Source: Streptomyces sp. 840.1
GTDB lineage: Bacteria > Actinomycetota > Actinomycetes > Streptomycetales > Streptomycetaceae
Assembly (NCBI RefSeq): GCF_003751445.1
Contig: NZ_RJUU01000001.1
Location: forward strand, 4,593,001 to 4,657,000
DNA: 64,000 nucleotides
Reading direction: 5' to 3'
Shown: positions 47,267 through 55,941 of the stretch, piece after piece
Position numbering within the stretch: the stretch's first letter is position 1
How the letters are laid out: the number at the start of each line of letters is the position of its first letter
Program-made: the position numbers and the translations under genes
The notes under the pieces: model-generated
What the model saw: the letters and a program-made list of their open reading frames with translations, nothing else
Databases searched by the model: none
What the model was told of the DNA's origin: nothing

Positions 47267-47318
47267 GGGTCTTTCGTCCGGACCCCGCGAGCCCAGCATG
47301 ATCCGAACGAAAGGCCCT
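47267..47318. repeat. Dispersed imperfect palindrome, GGGTCTTTCGTCCGG family, copy 2
   Basis: GGGTCTTTCGTCCGGA (47267-47282) and TCCGAACGAAAGGCCCT (47302-47318) are imperfect inverted arms, closely matching the copy at 3330-3390. It lies after the AraC-type gene and ends 7 bp before the chorismate mutase start. Confidence 0.7.
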
Positions 47319-47325
47319 AAGCTCG

Positions 47326-47667
47326 ATGACCATGACCATGAGCGACATCGACGATTCCGTAGGCGCCGAGCTGAACCGGCTGCGAGAGAGCATCGACAAC
47401 ATCGACGCCGCAGTCGTCCATATGCTGGCCGAGCGCTTCAAGTGCACCCAGCAGGTCGGTCACCTCAAGGCCGCCCACCACCTTCCCCCGGCCGATCAGG
47501 CCCGGGAGTCCCGCCAGATCGCCCGGCTGCGGCAGCTGGCGGAGAGCGCGCACCTGGACCCGGCGTTCGCCGAGAAGCTGCTGAACTTCATCGTGGCCGA
47601 GGTCATCCGCCACCACGAGCGCATCGCGGAGGAGTCGGCGAACGGGACGGGCGGCGCGGGGGCCTGA
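47326..47667 (+). CDS. Chorismate mutase (AroQ type)
   Basis: A helical protein of about 110 residues converting chorismate to prephenate for Phe/Tyr synthesis. LRESIDNIDAAVVHMLAERFKCTQQVGHLKA supplies Arg and Lys active-site residues, and ESRQIARLRQLAE and LNFIVAEVIRHHERIA complete the AroQ-delta pattern. Three in-frame ATG codons (47326, 47332, 47338) are possible starts; the third gives MSDID, the most natural N-terminus. A dispersed palindrome lies just upstream, leaving little room for a ribosome site. Confidence 0.88.
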   Translation: MTMTMSDIDDSVGAELNRLRESIDNIDAAVVHMLAERFKCTQQVGHLKAAHHLPPADQARESRQIARLRQLAESAHLDPAFAEKLLNFIVAEVIRHHERIAEESANGTGGAGA

Positions 47668-47698
47668 GCGGCATCCCCGCGCCGCGGCCGCCCGTTCC

Positions 47699-49132
47699 TC
47701 AGGGGGAGATCTCCTCCAGCGGGCGGTTCGCCGTCTCCTCGGCCAGGGTTGCGGCCACCACCGCGCCGATCACCGCGACCGCCCCCAGCATCACGAACAC
47801 CGCCGCGACGCTGTCGCCCGCCGCGTAGACCACGCCGACCAGGATCGGGCCGAGGATCACGCCCAGGCGGTTGACCGCGCCGCCGACGCTGCAGCCGAGG
47901 GCGCGCATCCGGGTCGGGTAGAGCTCCGGCGTGTACAGGTACAGGCAGATGTTGGAGCCGAAGAAGCCGACCGCCGACAGCGAGGTCCAGATCAGGACCT
48001 GGGCGGGGGAGTGGGCGCCGAGCGCGGCGAGGGTCAGCAGGAGCGCGGCCGAGGCGCCGAGGCAGATCGCGAAGATCCGGCGGCGGCCCATGACGTCCAC
48101 CGTCAGCGCGACCAGCAGGCAGCCGAGCAGACCGGCGACCGAGGTCACGGTGGAGTAGAGCAGGGCGTCGGAGAGGCCGAGGCCGTACTCGTCCTTGTAG
48201 ATGCTGGGCAGCCAGGACGTCACGCCGTAGTTGACGAAGTAGCCGGTGAACCAGATCGCGCCGACGACCAGCGTGCGGCGCCGGTAGCGGCCGGTGAACA
48301 GGCCGCGGATGCCGTTCGCGGCGCGTTCGGCCGGGGTGGCCGCCGCTGCCGCTTCCGGCGCCGCCTCCGGGGCGGGCCGGAGCGGCGGGGGCAGCGGCCC
48401 GCCCGTCGCCGCCGACACCTTCGCCTCGATCCCGGCCATCACCGCCTCGGCCTCCGCGAGCCGGCCCCGGTCCGCCAGCCAGCGCGGTGACTCGGGGACC
48501 CTGCGCTGGACGAGGAAGGCCAGCAGACCCGGCACCGCGGCGATCGCGAACATCACGCGCCAGCCCGCGGCCGGGACCACCCAGGCCGCGACGAGGGCGC
48601 CGATGGTGAGGCCGGCCGGGAAGACCAGCTCGTACAGCAGGACGAAGCGGCCCCGCTTGAAGCTCCGGGTGATCTCGCTGATGAACGCCGCCGCCACCGG
48701 CACCTCCCCGCCGATCGCGAGCCCCTGGAGGAAGCGGAGCGCGAGAAAGGGGGTGAGCGAGGTGCAGGCGGTCAGCGCCAGGCTCACCAGGCCCGAGGCC
48801 GCCACGCAGTAGGCGATCACCTTCACCCGGCCGTAGCGGTCGGCCAGCCGCCCCGACAGCAGGGCGCCGGCGAGCATGCCGACCGAGCCGACGGTGAGGA
48901 CGGCGGTGGCGTCCCCCGTGGTCAGGTGCCATTCGTCGCGGAGTTCCGGCAGCGCGTAGGCGATCAGCAGCTGGTCGAAGGCCTCGAAGAAGGTGACGAC
49001 ACCCACGATGAGCCGGACGGTGACATGCCAGCGGGAGAGGGGCAGCCGCTCGAAGCGGGCTGCGACGGCGGCGCGAGTGGTGCCGGCGGGCGGTGGGCCC
49101 GGCGCGGCGTCCTTCGAGGTGTCGGTGCTCAT
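47699..49132 (-). CDS. MFS transporter, metabolite:H+ symporter type
   Basis: A 477-residue major facilitator of the sugar/aromatic-acid porter type. FFEAFDQLLIAYALPEL, LSGRLADRYGRVKVIAY (motif A), RFLQGLAIGGEVPVAAAFISEI and PESPRWLADRGR are characteristic. An Ala/Pro-rich loop of about 45 residues (residues 230-275) separates the two halves. ATG 49132 is divergent from the catabolic cluster start (322-bp gap holding two 19-bp dyads), so it is a good candidate for uptake of the cluster's substrate. Confidence 0.88.
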   Translation of the reverse strand: MSTDTSKDAAPGPPPAGTTRAAVAARFERLPLSRWHVTVRLIVGVVTFFEAFDQLLIAYALPELRDEWHLTTGDATAVLTVGSVGMLAGALLSGRLADRYGRVKVIAYCVAASGLVSLALTACTSLTPFLALRFLQGLAIGGEVPVAAAFISEITRSFKRGRFVLLYELVFPAGLTIGALVAAWVVPAAGWRVMFAIAAVPGLLAFLVQRRVPESPRWLADRGRLAEAEAVMAGIEAKVSAATGGPLPPPLRPAPEAAPEAAAAATPAERAANGIRGLFTGRYRRRTLVVGAIWFTGYFVNYGVTSWLPSIYKDEYGLGLSDALLYSTVTSVAGLLGCLLVALTVDVMGRRRIFAICLGASAALLLTLAALGAHSPAQVLIWTSLSAVGFFGSNICLYLYTPELYPTRMRALGCSVGGAVNRLGVILGPILVGVVYAAGDSVAAVFVMLGAVAVIGAVVAATLAEETANRPLEEISP

Positions 49133-49293
49133 CCAGGGTTCCTCCTGCTCCGCGTGGGGCCGGAGCGGTTGGGGAGCCAGGCGTACGGGTTGCAGAGGGG
49201 GCGGGGAGTGAGCCGAGCGTACGGGAGGGGAGCCGGCTCAGGGGGTGGGTGAGCGGGTGGAAACGATCACTGACCCCAGGGGGATCTCTGCAA

Positions 49294-49312
49294 GCGCCTA
49301 GCTTCTTAGTGC
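49294..49312. promoter_or_regulatory. Putative MarR operator A
   Basis: GCGCCTAGCTTCTTAGTGC is a 19-bp dyad that matches site B at 14 of 19 positions and shares the AG core and TTAG right half with the site before marR (60692-60710). Confidence 0.6.
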
Positions 49313-49401
49313 TTAAGTTTTATCCGCCCTGGGGTGGACGCCGTCAAGACCTTCGAGGCGAAAGAGTTTTTTACCGAGGGGGCTTGCGGTCAATTACTTA
49401 A

Positions 49402-49420
49402 GGGCTTAGCTTTTTAGCCC
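49402..49420. promoter_or_regulatory. Putative MarR operator B
   Basis: GGGCTTAGCTTTTTAGCCC is a 19-bp dyad, 34 bp before the first cluster start codon and close to where a promoter would lie. Its TTAGCCC half is identical to that of the site before marR. Confidence 0.65.
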
Positions 49421-49454
49421 TGAGGTAACCGATTCGACAGCAGGAGGCCAACTG

Positions 49455-50939
49455 ATGCTTGCCGACGAGGTGTTGGTCGCGGGACAGTGGCGCCAGGGCC
49501 GTGGAGCCCCCATCGAGACGGTCGATCCTGCCACCGGCCAGGTCATCGCCACCGTGCACGCCGCGTCCCTCGACGACGTCGAGGAGGCAGCCACCGCGGC
49601 CGCCCGCGCCGCCCAGGACCCCGCCTGGCGCGAGCTCCCCGCCCACCTCCGCGCCCGGCTGCTGCACCGCATCGCCGCCCTCGTCGAGGAGAGCGCGGAC
49701 CGCCTTTCCGCCCTGCAGACCGCCGACACCGGCAAATGCCGCACCGAGACCCACGCCCTCGTCCTCAGCGCCGCCGGCACCTTCCGCTACACCGCCGCCG
49801 CCCTGGAGACCGCCGAGGACGCCCTCACCCCGTCGCGCGGCCCGTACGTCACGATGAGCGTCCACGAACCCATCGGCGTCGTCGGCGCGATCACCCCCTG
49901 GAACTCGCCGATCGCCAGTGACGCCCAGAAGCTCGCCCCCGCACTCGCCGCAGGCAACGCCGTCCTCCTCAAGCCCGCCGAATGGACGCCGCTCGTCGCC
50001 CTCGCGCTCGGCCGCCTCGTCCACCGGGCCCTCACCGAGGCCGCACTGCCCACCGCGCTGCTCTCCGTACTGCCCGGCCGGGGCAGCGTCATCGGGGACG
50101 CGATCGTGCGCCATCGCGCCGTCGGGAAGGTCACCTTCACCGGCGGTACGGGCACCGGGCGCACCCTCGCCCACGCCGCGGCCGACAAGCTGATGCCCGT
50201 ATCGCTCGAACTCGGCGGCAAGTCCCCGACCGTCGTGCTGGAGGACGCCGACCTGGAACAGGCCCTGGCCGGTGTCATGTACGGGGTCTTCTCCTCCACC
50301 GGCCAGAGCTGCATCGCCGGCTCCCGGCTGTTCGTCGCCCGCTCCCGCTACGAGGAGTTCCTGGGCGAACTCGTCGCCCGTACCGAGAAGTTGCGCGTCG
50401 GGCCCGGCACCGACCCGGACACCCAGGTCGCCCCGCTCGTCCACCACAGGCACCGCGACAACGTCGCCGCCCACGTCGACCTGGCCCGCGCGGAGGGCGC
50501 CACCGTCCGGTGCGGGGGAGCGGCCCCCGGCGGCGAGGAGTACCGCGACGGCGCGTACTACCTGCCCACCGTCCTGGACGGGCTGCCCAACACCGCCCGC
50601 GTCTGCCAGGAGGAGATCTTCGGCCCGGTCCTGATCGCCCTGCCCTTCGACGACGAGGACGACCTCGTCGCCCAGGCCAACGACAGCGTCTACGGGCTGG
50701 CCTGCGGCATCTGGACCCGCGACCACGCCAGGGCCTGGCGCCTGGCCCGCCGCATCGACGCGGGCACCGTCTGGATCAACACGTACAAGCAGTTCAGCAT
50801 CTCCACCCCGTTCGGCGGGCTCAAGGACAGCGGTATCGGCACCGAGAAGGGCCGCGACCTCATCCGCGGCTACCAGCGGCAGAAGTCCCTCTACTGGGCC
50901 ACCGACACCACCCCGCTGCCCTGGGCCGCCGCCCGCTGA
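49455..50939 (+). CDS. Aldehyde dehydrogenase
   Basis: A 494-residue NAD(P)-dependent aldehyde dehydrogenase. GVVGAITPWNSPIASDAQKLAPALAAGNAVLLKPAE is the cofactor-binding part; the general base Glu is in LELGGKSPTVV, the catalytic Cys in SSTGQSCIAGSR, and EEIFGPVLIALPF and STPFGGLKDSGIGTEKG close the fold. The closest classes are semialdehyde or hydroxymuconic-semialdehyde dehydrogenases. ATG 49455 has AGGAGG at 49442. It leads the catabolic cluster and may oxidise the aldehyde made by ring cleavage. Confidence 0.9.
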   Translation: MLADEVLVAGQWRQGRGAPIETVDPATGQVIATVHAASLDDVEEAATAAARAAQDPAWRELPAHLRARLLHRIAALVEESADRLSALQTADTGKCRTETHALVLSAAGTFRYTAAALETAEDALTPSRGPYVTMSVHEPIGVVGAITPWNSPIASDAQKLAPALAAGNAVLLKPAEWTPLVALALGRLVHRALTEAALPTALLSVLPGRGSVIGDAIVRHRAVGKVTFTGGTGTGRTLAHAAADKLMPVSLELGGKSPTVVLEDADLEQALAGVMYGVFSSTGQSCIAGSRLFVARSRYEEFLGELVARTEKLRVGPGTDPDTQVAPLVHHRHRDNVAAHVDLARAEGATVRCGGAAPGGEEYRDGAYYLPTVLDGLPNTARVCQEEIFGPVLIALPFDDEDDLVAQANDSVYGLACGIWTRDHARAWRLARRIDAGTVWINTYKQFSISTPFGGLKDSGIGTEKGRDLIRGYQRQKSLYWATDTTPLPWAAAR

Positions 50940-50977
50940 CACCGCACGCGCCCCACCCACCCGAGCGGGAGAACGCC

Positions 50978-51934
50978 ATGCCCCACGAGAACCAGCCCCA
51001 CACCCACCCCGTCGCCCGGCTGCGCGCCCTGCGCTCCGTCGAACTGCGCACCCCCGCCCTCACCGAGTCCGCCGACTTCTACTCCGAGGTCTGGGGCCTG
51101 GAACCCGTCGAACGTGAGAGCGACGCCACCTGGCTGCGCGGCACCGGCGGGGAACACCACGTCCTCCACCTCGCCCGAGGCGAGCGCAACGGCCTGGGCC
51201 GCATCACCTTCGCCGTCGCCACCCCCGCCGAGATCGACGAGGCCGCCCGCCGCCTCCTCGCGCGGGGAATCGTCCCCGTCGCCGGGCCCGGCCCCCTCGA
51301 CCAGGTCGGCGGCGGCTACGGACTCCGCTTCACCGACCCCGAGGGCCGGCAACTCGAACTCAGCGCCCAGACCCACGCCGTCACCCCGCGCGGACGGGAC
51401 GCCGCCGTCCCCGTCGGCGTCACCCACACCGTCCTCAACACCACGGACATCGACGCCGCCGTCGCCTTCTACACCTCCGTGCTCGGCCTGCGCGTCTCCG
51501 ACTGGTCCGAGCACCAGATGGCGTTCCTGCGCTGCAACGCCGACCACCACTGCATCGCGTTCAACCAGGCCGAGTGGACCTCCCTCAACCACGTCGCCTA
51601 CGAGATGACGTCCATCGACCACTTCATGCGCGGCCTCGGCCGGCTCCGCCACCACGGCATCGACCCCCAGTGGGGGCCCGGCCGGCACGGTCCCGGCAAC
51701 AACACCTTCTCCTACTTCACCGACCCGGCCGGGCTCGTCTGCGAATACACCTCCGAGGTCGCGCAGATCGTCGAGGACGCCTGGATCGCCAAGGTATGGC
51801 GCCGCACCCCCGGCCTCTCCGACCTCTGGGGCACCGCCGGCCCGCCCTCGCCCGCGATCCGCCGCCACATGGCGGGCGCCCCCGACCCCGGGCCCCTCGC
51901 CCCCGCCGACGTACCGGAAGAGGCCACCGCGTGA
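50978..51934 (+). CDS. Type I extradiol dioxygenase-like (VOC) protein
   Basis: A 318-residue protein with two vicinal-oxygen-chelate domains. The second domain has the three iron ligands expected of catechol 2,3-dioxygenases: His in VGVTHTVLNT, His in LNHVAYEM and Glu in LVCEYTSEV. HGPGNNTFSYFTDPAG is also typical of ring-cleaving members. It probably opens a catecholic ring produced by the Rieske oxygenase of the cluster. ATG 50978 follows CGGGAG. It overlaps the next gene by 4 bp. Confidence 0.85.
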   Translation: MPHENQPHTHPVARLRALRSVELRTPALTESADFYSEVWGLEPVERESDATWLRGTGGEHHVLHLARGERNGLGRITFAVATPAEIDEAARRLLARGIVPVAGPGPLDQVGGGYGLRFTDPEGRQLELSAQTHAVTPRGRDAAVPVGVTHTVLNTTDIDAAVAFYTSVLGLRVSDWSEHQMAFLRCNADHHCIAFNQAEWTSLNHVAYEMTSIDHFMRGLGRLRHHGIDPQWGPGRHGPGNNTFSYFTDPAGLVCEYTSEVAQIVEDAWIAKVWRRTPGLSDLWGTAGPPSPAIRRHMAGAPDPGPLAPADVPEEATA

Positions 51935-52770
51935 CCGCCGCCCTCACCCCCCGCCCGGAGACGACCGCCCGCCCCGCCCGCCCCGTGCGCCGCATCGGCC
52001 TCGTCGGCTGGGGAGCCATCGGCCGCGTCGTCGGCACCGCACTCGCCGACGGGCTCGTCCCCGGCGCCGAACTCACCTGCGTCATCGACAACCGCCCCCT
52101 CGTCGACGCCCCCGCACCCCAGCTGTCCTTCGAGGACGCCCTCGCCGTCTGCGACCTGATCGTCGAGGCAGCGGGCCAGGCGGTGGTACGGGAATGGGCC
52201 GAGCGGGTCCTGAACAGCGGCGCCGACCTGCTGATCGCCTCCACCGGCGCCCTCGTCGATCCCGCGCTCACCGGCCGGCTGCGCGCCGCCGGACCCGGAC
52301 GCGTCTACTTCACCGGCGGCGCCGTCGGCGGACTCGACCTCCTCCAGGCAGTCCGCGGCCTCGGCCCCCTCACCTCCGTCACCCTCACCACCACGAAGCT
52401 CCCCGGCACCCTCCACCAGCCGTGGATGGACGCCGAACTGACCGAGCGGCTGCGGACCACCACCGAACCCGTCGAGGTGATGCGCGGCACCGCGTGCGAC
52501 GTCCCGGTCAAGTTCCCCAGGTCGACCAACGTCGCGGCCTCGGTCGCGCTGGCCACCGGCGACCCCGGCCTCGTCCAGGTCGTGGTCGTCGCCGACCCGG
52601 CCGCCACCCTCACCCGGCACGTCATCGAGGCGGCCGGCCCGCACGGCACGTACCGCTTCGAGGTGGCCCACCGGCCCGACGCCGCCAACCCCGCCACCAG
52701 CCAGGTCGTCCCGCACGCCGTGCTCCGCAGCCTCGGCGCCGTCGTCGGCCGGGCGGGACAGATCCTGTGA
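51931..52770 (+). CDS. Aspartate dehydrogenase-like NAD(P)-binding protein
   Basis: A 279-residue protein with an N-terminal Rossmann fold (RIGLVGWGAIGRVVG) and the aspartate dehydrogenase-type C-terminal domain (VYFTGGAVGGLDLLQAVRG, TTKLPGTLHQPW, VKFPRSTNVAASVALA). NadX-type enzymes oxidise aspartate for NAD synthesis, but a catabolic cluster suggests another amino or hydroxy acid as substrate. GTG 51931 and the stop are both in 4-bp overlaps with the neighbours, so it is translationally tied to the dioxygenase and hydrolase. Confidence 0.82.
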   Translation: MTAALTPRPETTARPARPVRRIGLVGWGAIGRVVGTALADGLVPGAELTCVIDNRPLVDAPAPQLSFEDALAVCDLIVEAAGQAVVREWAERVLNSGADLLIASTGALVDPALTGRLRAAGPGRVYFTGGAVGGLDLLQAVRGLGPLTSVTLTTTKLPGTLHQPWMDAELTERLRTTTEPVEVMRGTACDVPVKFPRSTNVAASVALATGDPGLVQVVVVADPAATLTRHVIEAAGPHGTYRFEVAHRPDAANPATSQVVPHAVLRSLGAVVGRAGQIL

Positions 52771-53552
52771 CCGCCGCCGTTCACACCCGGGAGGCGGGCG
52801 ACCCGGACTCCCCGCTGCTGCTCTGCCTGCACGGCATCGGCTCCTCGTCCGCCGCCTTCGCCCCCCAGCTCGCCGGGCTCGCGGACCGGGTGCACGTGGT
52901 GGCGTGGGACGCGCCCGGCTACGCCGACTCCGCCGACCCGGACCGGGCCCCCGGCCTCGACGGCTACGTGGACACCGCCGCAGACCTCATCCGCGAACAC
53001 GGCGGCCCCGCCCACGTCCTCGGCGTCTCCTGGGGCGGCGTCATCGCGCTGCGCCTCGCCGCCCGGCACCCGGACCTGGTGGCCTCCCTGATCGTCGCCG
53101 ACTCCAGCCGGGGGTCCGGCACCGACCCGGACCGGGCGAAGGCCATGCGCGGGCGCGCCGCAGCGCTCGCCGCCCAGGGGCCCGGGGCCTTCGCCGCCGC
53201 CCGCGGACCCCGCCTCGTCTCGGCCGCCGCGCCGCCCGCCCTCGTCGAACGCGTCGTCGCCACGATGGCCGGCTCCGTCCGCAGCCCCGGTTACGGCTAC
53301 GCCGCCGCGTCCATGGCCGAGGCGGACCTCACGGGCGAACTCCCCGCCATCGCCGCACCGGCCCTCGTCCTGTGCGGCGAACAGGACACCGTCACCGGCC
53401 CCGACGAGTCGCAGGCCATCGCCGGGGCACTCCCCACATCCGTCTACGTCACCCTCAGCGGCGCCGGACACCTCGCCAACCAGGAACGGCCCGAGGCCTT
53501 CAACGCCTGGGTCCGCGCCCACCTCCACGTCGTCGCCCGCGTTCCCGCGTAA
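52767..53552 (+). CDS. Alpha/beta hydrolase
   Basis: A 261-residue alpha/beta hydrolase: oxyanion HG in LLLCLHGIGSSS, Ser nucleophile in LGVSWGGVIA, Asp in LCGEQDTVTGP and His in LSGAGHLANQE. The layout fits meta-cleavage product (C-C bond) hydrolases as well as lactonases and esterases. Position after an extradiol dioxygenase favours hydrolysis of a ring-cleavage product. It starts with GTG 52767 overlapping the previous stop. Confidence 0.86.
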   Translation: MTAAVHTREAGDPDSPLLLCLHGIGSSSAAFAPQLAGLADRVHVVAWDAPGYADSADPDRAPGLDGYVDTAADLIREHGGPAHVLGVSWGGVIALRLAARHPDLVASLIVADSSRGSGTDPDRAKAMRGRAAALAAQGPGAFAAARGPRLVSAAAPPALVERVVATMAGSVRSPGYGYAAASMAEADLTGELPAIAAPALVLCGEQDTVTGPDESQAIAGALPTSVYVTLSGAGHLANQERPEAFNAWVRAHLHVVARVPA

Positions 53553-53594
53553 CGACGCAGCCCCCACCCGCACCCACCGACCGAGGAGCAACCC

Positions 53595-54116
53595 GTGCCC
53601 ATCGACAACACCCCCTACGAGACAGACGGCGACCTCGCCAAGTACACCGACTCGCTCATCGCGACCAAGGACTCCCGCGAACCCGACTGGAACACCCTCT
53701 CCTTCCAGGAGAAGGCCGGCGCCCAGTACCGCCGCGCCCAGATCCGCTACGTCGGCTCCGGCGCCACCGGCAACCACGAGAGCGACAACCGCATCCTGCC
53801 CTCGGGCGGCTTCACCCTCTCCAACATGCTCCTCCCGCCGGGCGCCGAGGGCCCCGAGCACACCCACCACGACGTCGAGGAGGCCTTCTTCGTCCTGGAG
53901 GGCCGGGTCAGGGTCGGCATCCACCGGGGCGCCGACGAGGCCGAGTACCGCACCCTCGGCTACCGCGACATGATCGTCGTGCCCGCCGGAGTGGCCCGCT
54001 CGCTGAAGAACGAGGGCGACACCGACGCCCTGTTCTGCGTCATCATCGGCACCCGCAAGCCGCAGGTCCCGACCTACCCCGAGCACTCCCCGATGCACGG
54101 CATCACCCGCGACTGA
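53595..54116 (+). CDS. Cupin-domain protein
   Basis: A 173-residue single cupin. Metal-binding motif 1 is in GAEGPEHTHHDVEEAFFVLEG and motif 2 near DMIVVPAGVARSLKNEG, where the usual His is replaced by an Arg/Ser-containing stretch. It could be a small dioxygenase, isomerase or storage protein. GTG 53595 follows GAGGAGC; its stop overlaps the following ATG by one base. Confidence 0.8.
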   Translation: MPIDNTPYETDGDLAKYTDSLIATKDSREPDWNTLSFQEKAGAQYRRAQIRYVGSGATGNHESDNRILPSGGFTLSNMLLPPGAEGPEHTHHDVEEAFFVLEGRVRVGIHRGADEAEYRTLGYRDMIVVPAGVARSLKNEGDTDALFCVIIGTRKPQVPTYPEHSPMHGITRD

Positions 54117-54883
54117 TGGCCGCCGACGACACCCCCCGTACCGCCCGTACGGTCGTCGTCACCGGCGCCGGCCGCGGCCTCGGACTGGCCGCGGCCCGCC
54201 GGATCGGCGACGACGGACACCGCGTCGTCATCGCCGAACTCGACGAGGCCACCGGCCGGCAGGCCGCCGGGGAACTGCGCGCCGACGGCATCACCGCCGA
54301 CTTCCACCCGCTCGACGTGGCCGACCCGGACTCCGTCACCGCCCTGGCCGCCACCCTCGCGGGCGACGGCAGCCAGCTGCACGGGCTGGTCAACAACGCG
54401 GGCCTCGCCAACGCCGTGGGCGGCAAGCCCTTCCACGAGATCGACGTCGGGGCGTGGGACCGCATCATGACGGTCAACGCCCGGGGCCCCTGGCTCGTCG
54501 CCCGCGCCCTCCTCCCGCTGATGCGGGCCCAAGGCGGCGGACGCATCGTCAACCTCGCCTCGGACGCCGCCCTGTACGGCTCGCCCCGGCTCGCCCACTA
54601 CATCGCCTCCAAGGGCGCGGTGATCTCCCTGACCCGGGCCATGGCACGCGAGACCGGTGACTTCGGCATCACCGTCAACGCCGTCGCCCCCGGCCTCACC
54701 GAAGGGGAGTCCGCCGTGGACATCCCCGCCGAACGCCACGAGCTCTACCGCCTCAACCGGGCCATCTCCCGCCCCCAGCGACCCGCCGACCTCGTGGGCC
54801 TCATCGCCTTCCTCATCGGCGACGAGTCCGGCTACATCACCGGCCAGACCTTCGCGGTCAACGGCGGTTTCACGATGCAGTGA
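54116..54883 (+). CDS. Short-chain dehydrogenase/reductase
   Basis: A 255-residue classical SDR. NAD(P) is bound by VVVTGAGRGLGLAAA; NNAG is in LVNNAGLAN; the catalytic Ser is in NLASDAAL and Tyr/Lys in HYIASKGAVISL; QTFAVNGGF ends the fold. It likely oxidises an alcohol or cis-dihydrodiol intermediate of the cluster. ATG 54116 overlaps the cupin stop. A 227-bp gap with two dispersed repeat copies separates it from the next gene. Confidence 0.9.
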   Translation: MAADDTPRTARTVVVTGAGRGLGLAAARRIGDDGHRVVIAELDEATGRQAAGELRADGITADFHPLDVADPDSVTALAATLAGDGSQLHGLVNNAGLANAVGGKPFHEIDVGAWDRIMTVNARGPWLVARALLPLMRAQGGGRIVNLASDAALYGSPRLAHYIASKGAVISLTRAMARETGDFGITVNAVAPGLTEGESAVDIPAERHELYRLNRAISRPQRPADLVGLIAFLIGDESGYITGQTFAVNGGFTMQ

Positions 54884-54932
54884 GCCGTCCGGGCCCGTTC
54901 GTCGAAAACAAGCCCGCCGGCCGGCCGCGCCG

Positions 54933-54954
54933 AGCCCGTCCGGCGATTGAGGAC
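54933..54954 (+). repeat. AGCCCGTCCGGCGATTGAGGAC repeat, copy 5
   Basis: A full plus-orientation copy in the 227-bp gap inside the catabolic cluster. A partial AAGCCCGCCGG lies just before it (about 54910). Confidence 0.8.
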
Positions 54955-55005
54955 GGGACGGGGCGTCGGACCGCACCGACCAAGCGTGCCGGGCCGCCCG
55001 AAATC

Positions 55006-55028
55006 AAGCCCGTCCGGCGATTGAGGTC
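55006..55028 (+). repeat. AGCCCGTCCGGCGATTGAGG repeat, copy 6
   Basis: A plus-orientation copy ending GGTC instead of GGAC, followed by the GC-rich dyad CGCACCGGGGTCCCGGTGC also seen, in related form, after copies 8 and 9. Confidence 0.8.
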
Positions 55029-55110
55029 ACCCCCCGCACCGGGGTCCCGGTGCCCGCGGAGCGCCCCCGCCCAGCCCGCACCCCGCCCCCCCCAACCCGC
55101 AAGGAACCCC

Positions 55111-55908
55111 ATGGACCTCCGCCTGAAGGGCCACCGCATCCTCGTCACCGGCGGCAGCTCCGGCGTCGGCCTCGCCACCGTCCGCACGCTGCTCGCGGAG
55201 GGCGCCCGCGTAGCCACCTGCGGCCGCCGCCCCGACGCCCTCGCCACCGCGCTGGACGGCCTCGCCACCCCGGACCGGCTCTACCACGCCCCCTGCGACG
55301 TCCGCGACGAGGCCGCCGTACGCGCCTTCACCGAGGCCGCCGCCCACCACCTCGGCGGCCTCGACGGACTCGTCAACAACGCCGGCGCCTCCCGGATGAA
55401 ACCCTTCGCCGAGACCACCGCCGAGGACTGGCGCGACGAACTCGAACTCAAGTTCTTCGGCGTCCTCAACCCCCTCCACGCCGCCCTGCCCCACCTGCGC
55501 GCAGCCGGCCGAGCCTCCGGCCACGCCTCCGTCGTCAACATCAACGCCGTCCTCGCCAAGCAGCCCGAGACCGCGCTGATGACCACCAGCGCCGCCCGCG
55601 CCGGCATCCTCAACCTCTCCACCTCCCTGTCCAGGGAACTCGCCCCCGACGGCATCCGCGTCAACTCCGTCTGCCTCGGCCTCGTCGACACCGGCCAGTG
55701 GGAACGCCGCCACGCCGCCTCCGGCAGCCCCCTCGACTACCCCGCCTGGCAGGCCGCACTGGCCGCCGACCGAGGCATCGCGCTCGGCCGCCTGGGCAAC
55801 GCCGAGGAGGTCGCGTACGCCGTCACCGCACTCCTGTCGCCCAGGGCCTCGTACATCACCGGCACCACCGTCGACGTCTGCGGCGGCGTCAACCGCGCCG
55901 TCGCGTAA
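55111..55908 (+). CDS. SDR-fold protein lacking the catalytic residues
   Basis: A 265-residue SDR. The cofactor site is intact (RILVTGGSSGVGLATV, LVNNAGASRM) and the C-terminal ITGTTVDVCGGVN is normal. The active site is not: where SDRs have Ser, Tyr and Lys, this protein reads NINAVLAK and then TTSAARAGILNL, so Ser is Asn/Ala, Tyr is Thr and Lys is Arg. It may bind a cofactor or ligand without reduction, or use other chemistry such as dehydration. ATG 55111 follows AAGGAA. Confidence 0.85.
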   Translation: MDLRLKGHRILVTGGSSGVGLATVRTLLAEGARVATCGRRPDALATALDGLATPDRLYHAPCDVRDEAAVRAFTEAAAHHLGGLDGLVNNAGASRMKPFAETTAEDWRDELELKFFGVLNPLHAALPHLRAAGRASGHASVVNINAVLAKQPETALMTTSAARAGILNLSTSLSRELAPDGIRVNSVCLGLVDTGQWERRHAASGSPLDYPAWQAALAADRGIALGRLGNAEEVAYAVTALLSPRASYITGTTVDVCGGVNRAVA

Positions 55909-55941
55909 TCCCTCGTCCCAGAACCCCAGGAGCACAACGAC

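Larger units (their letters stand above)
49133..49454. promoter_or_regulatory. Divergent control region of MFS gene and catabolic cluster
   Basis: A 322-bp gap without a gene. Its right half (about 49285-49430) is much AT-richer than its surroundings and carries two related 19-bp dyads (49294-49312 and 49402-49420). The first cluster gene has AGGAGG at 49442-49447. Promoters for both directions are expected here; exact -10/-35 boxes are not clear. Confidence 0.6.
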
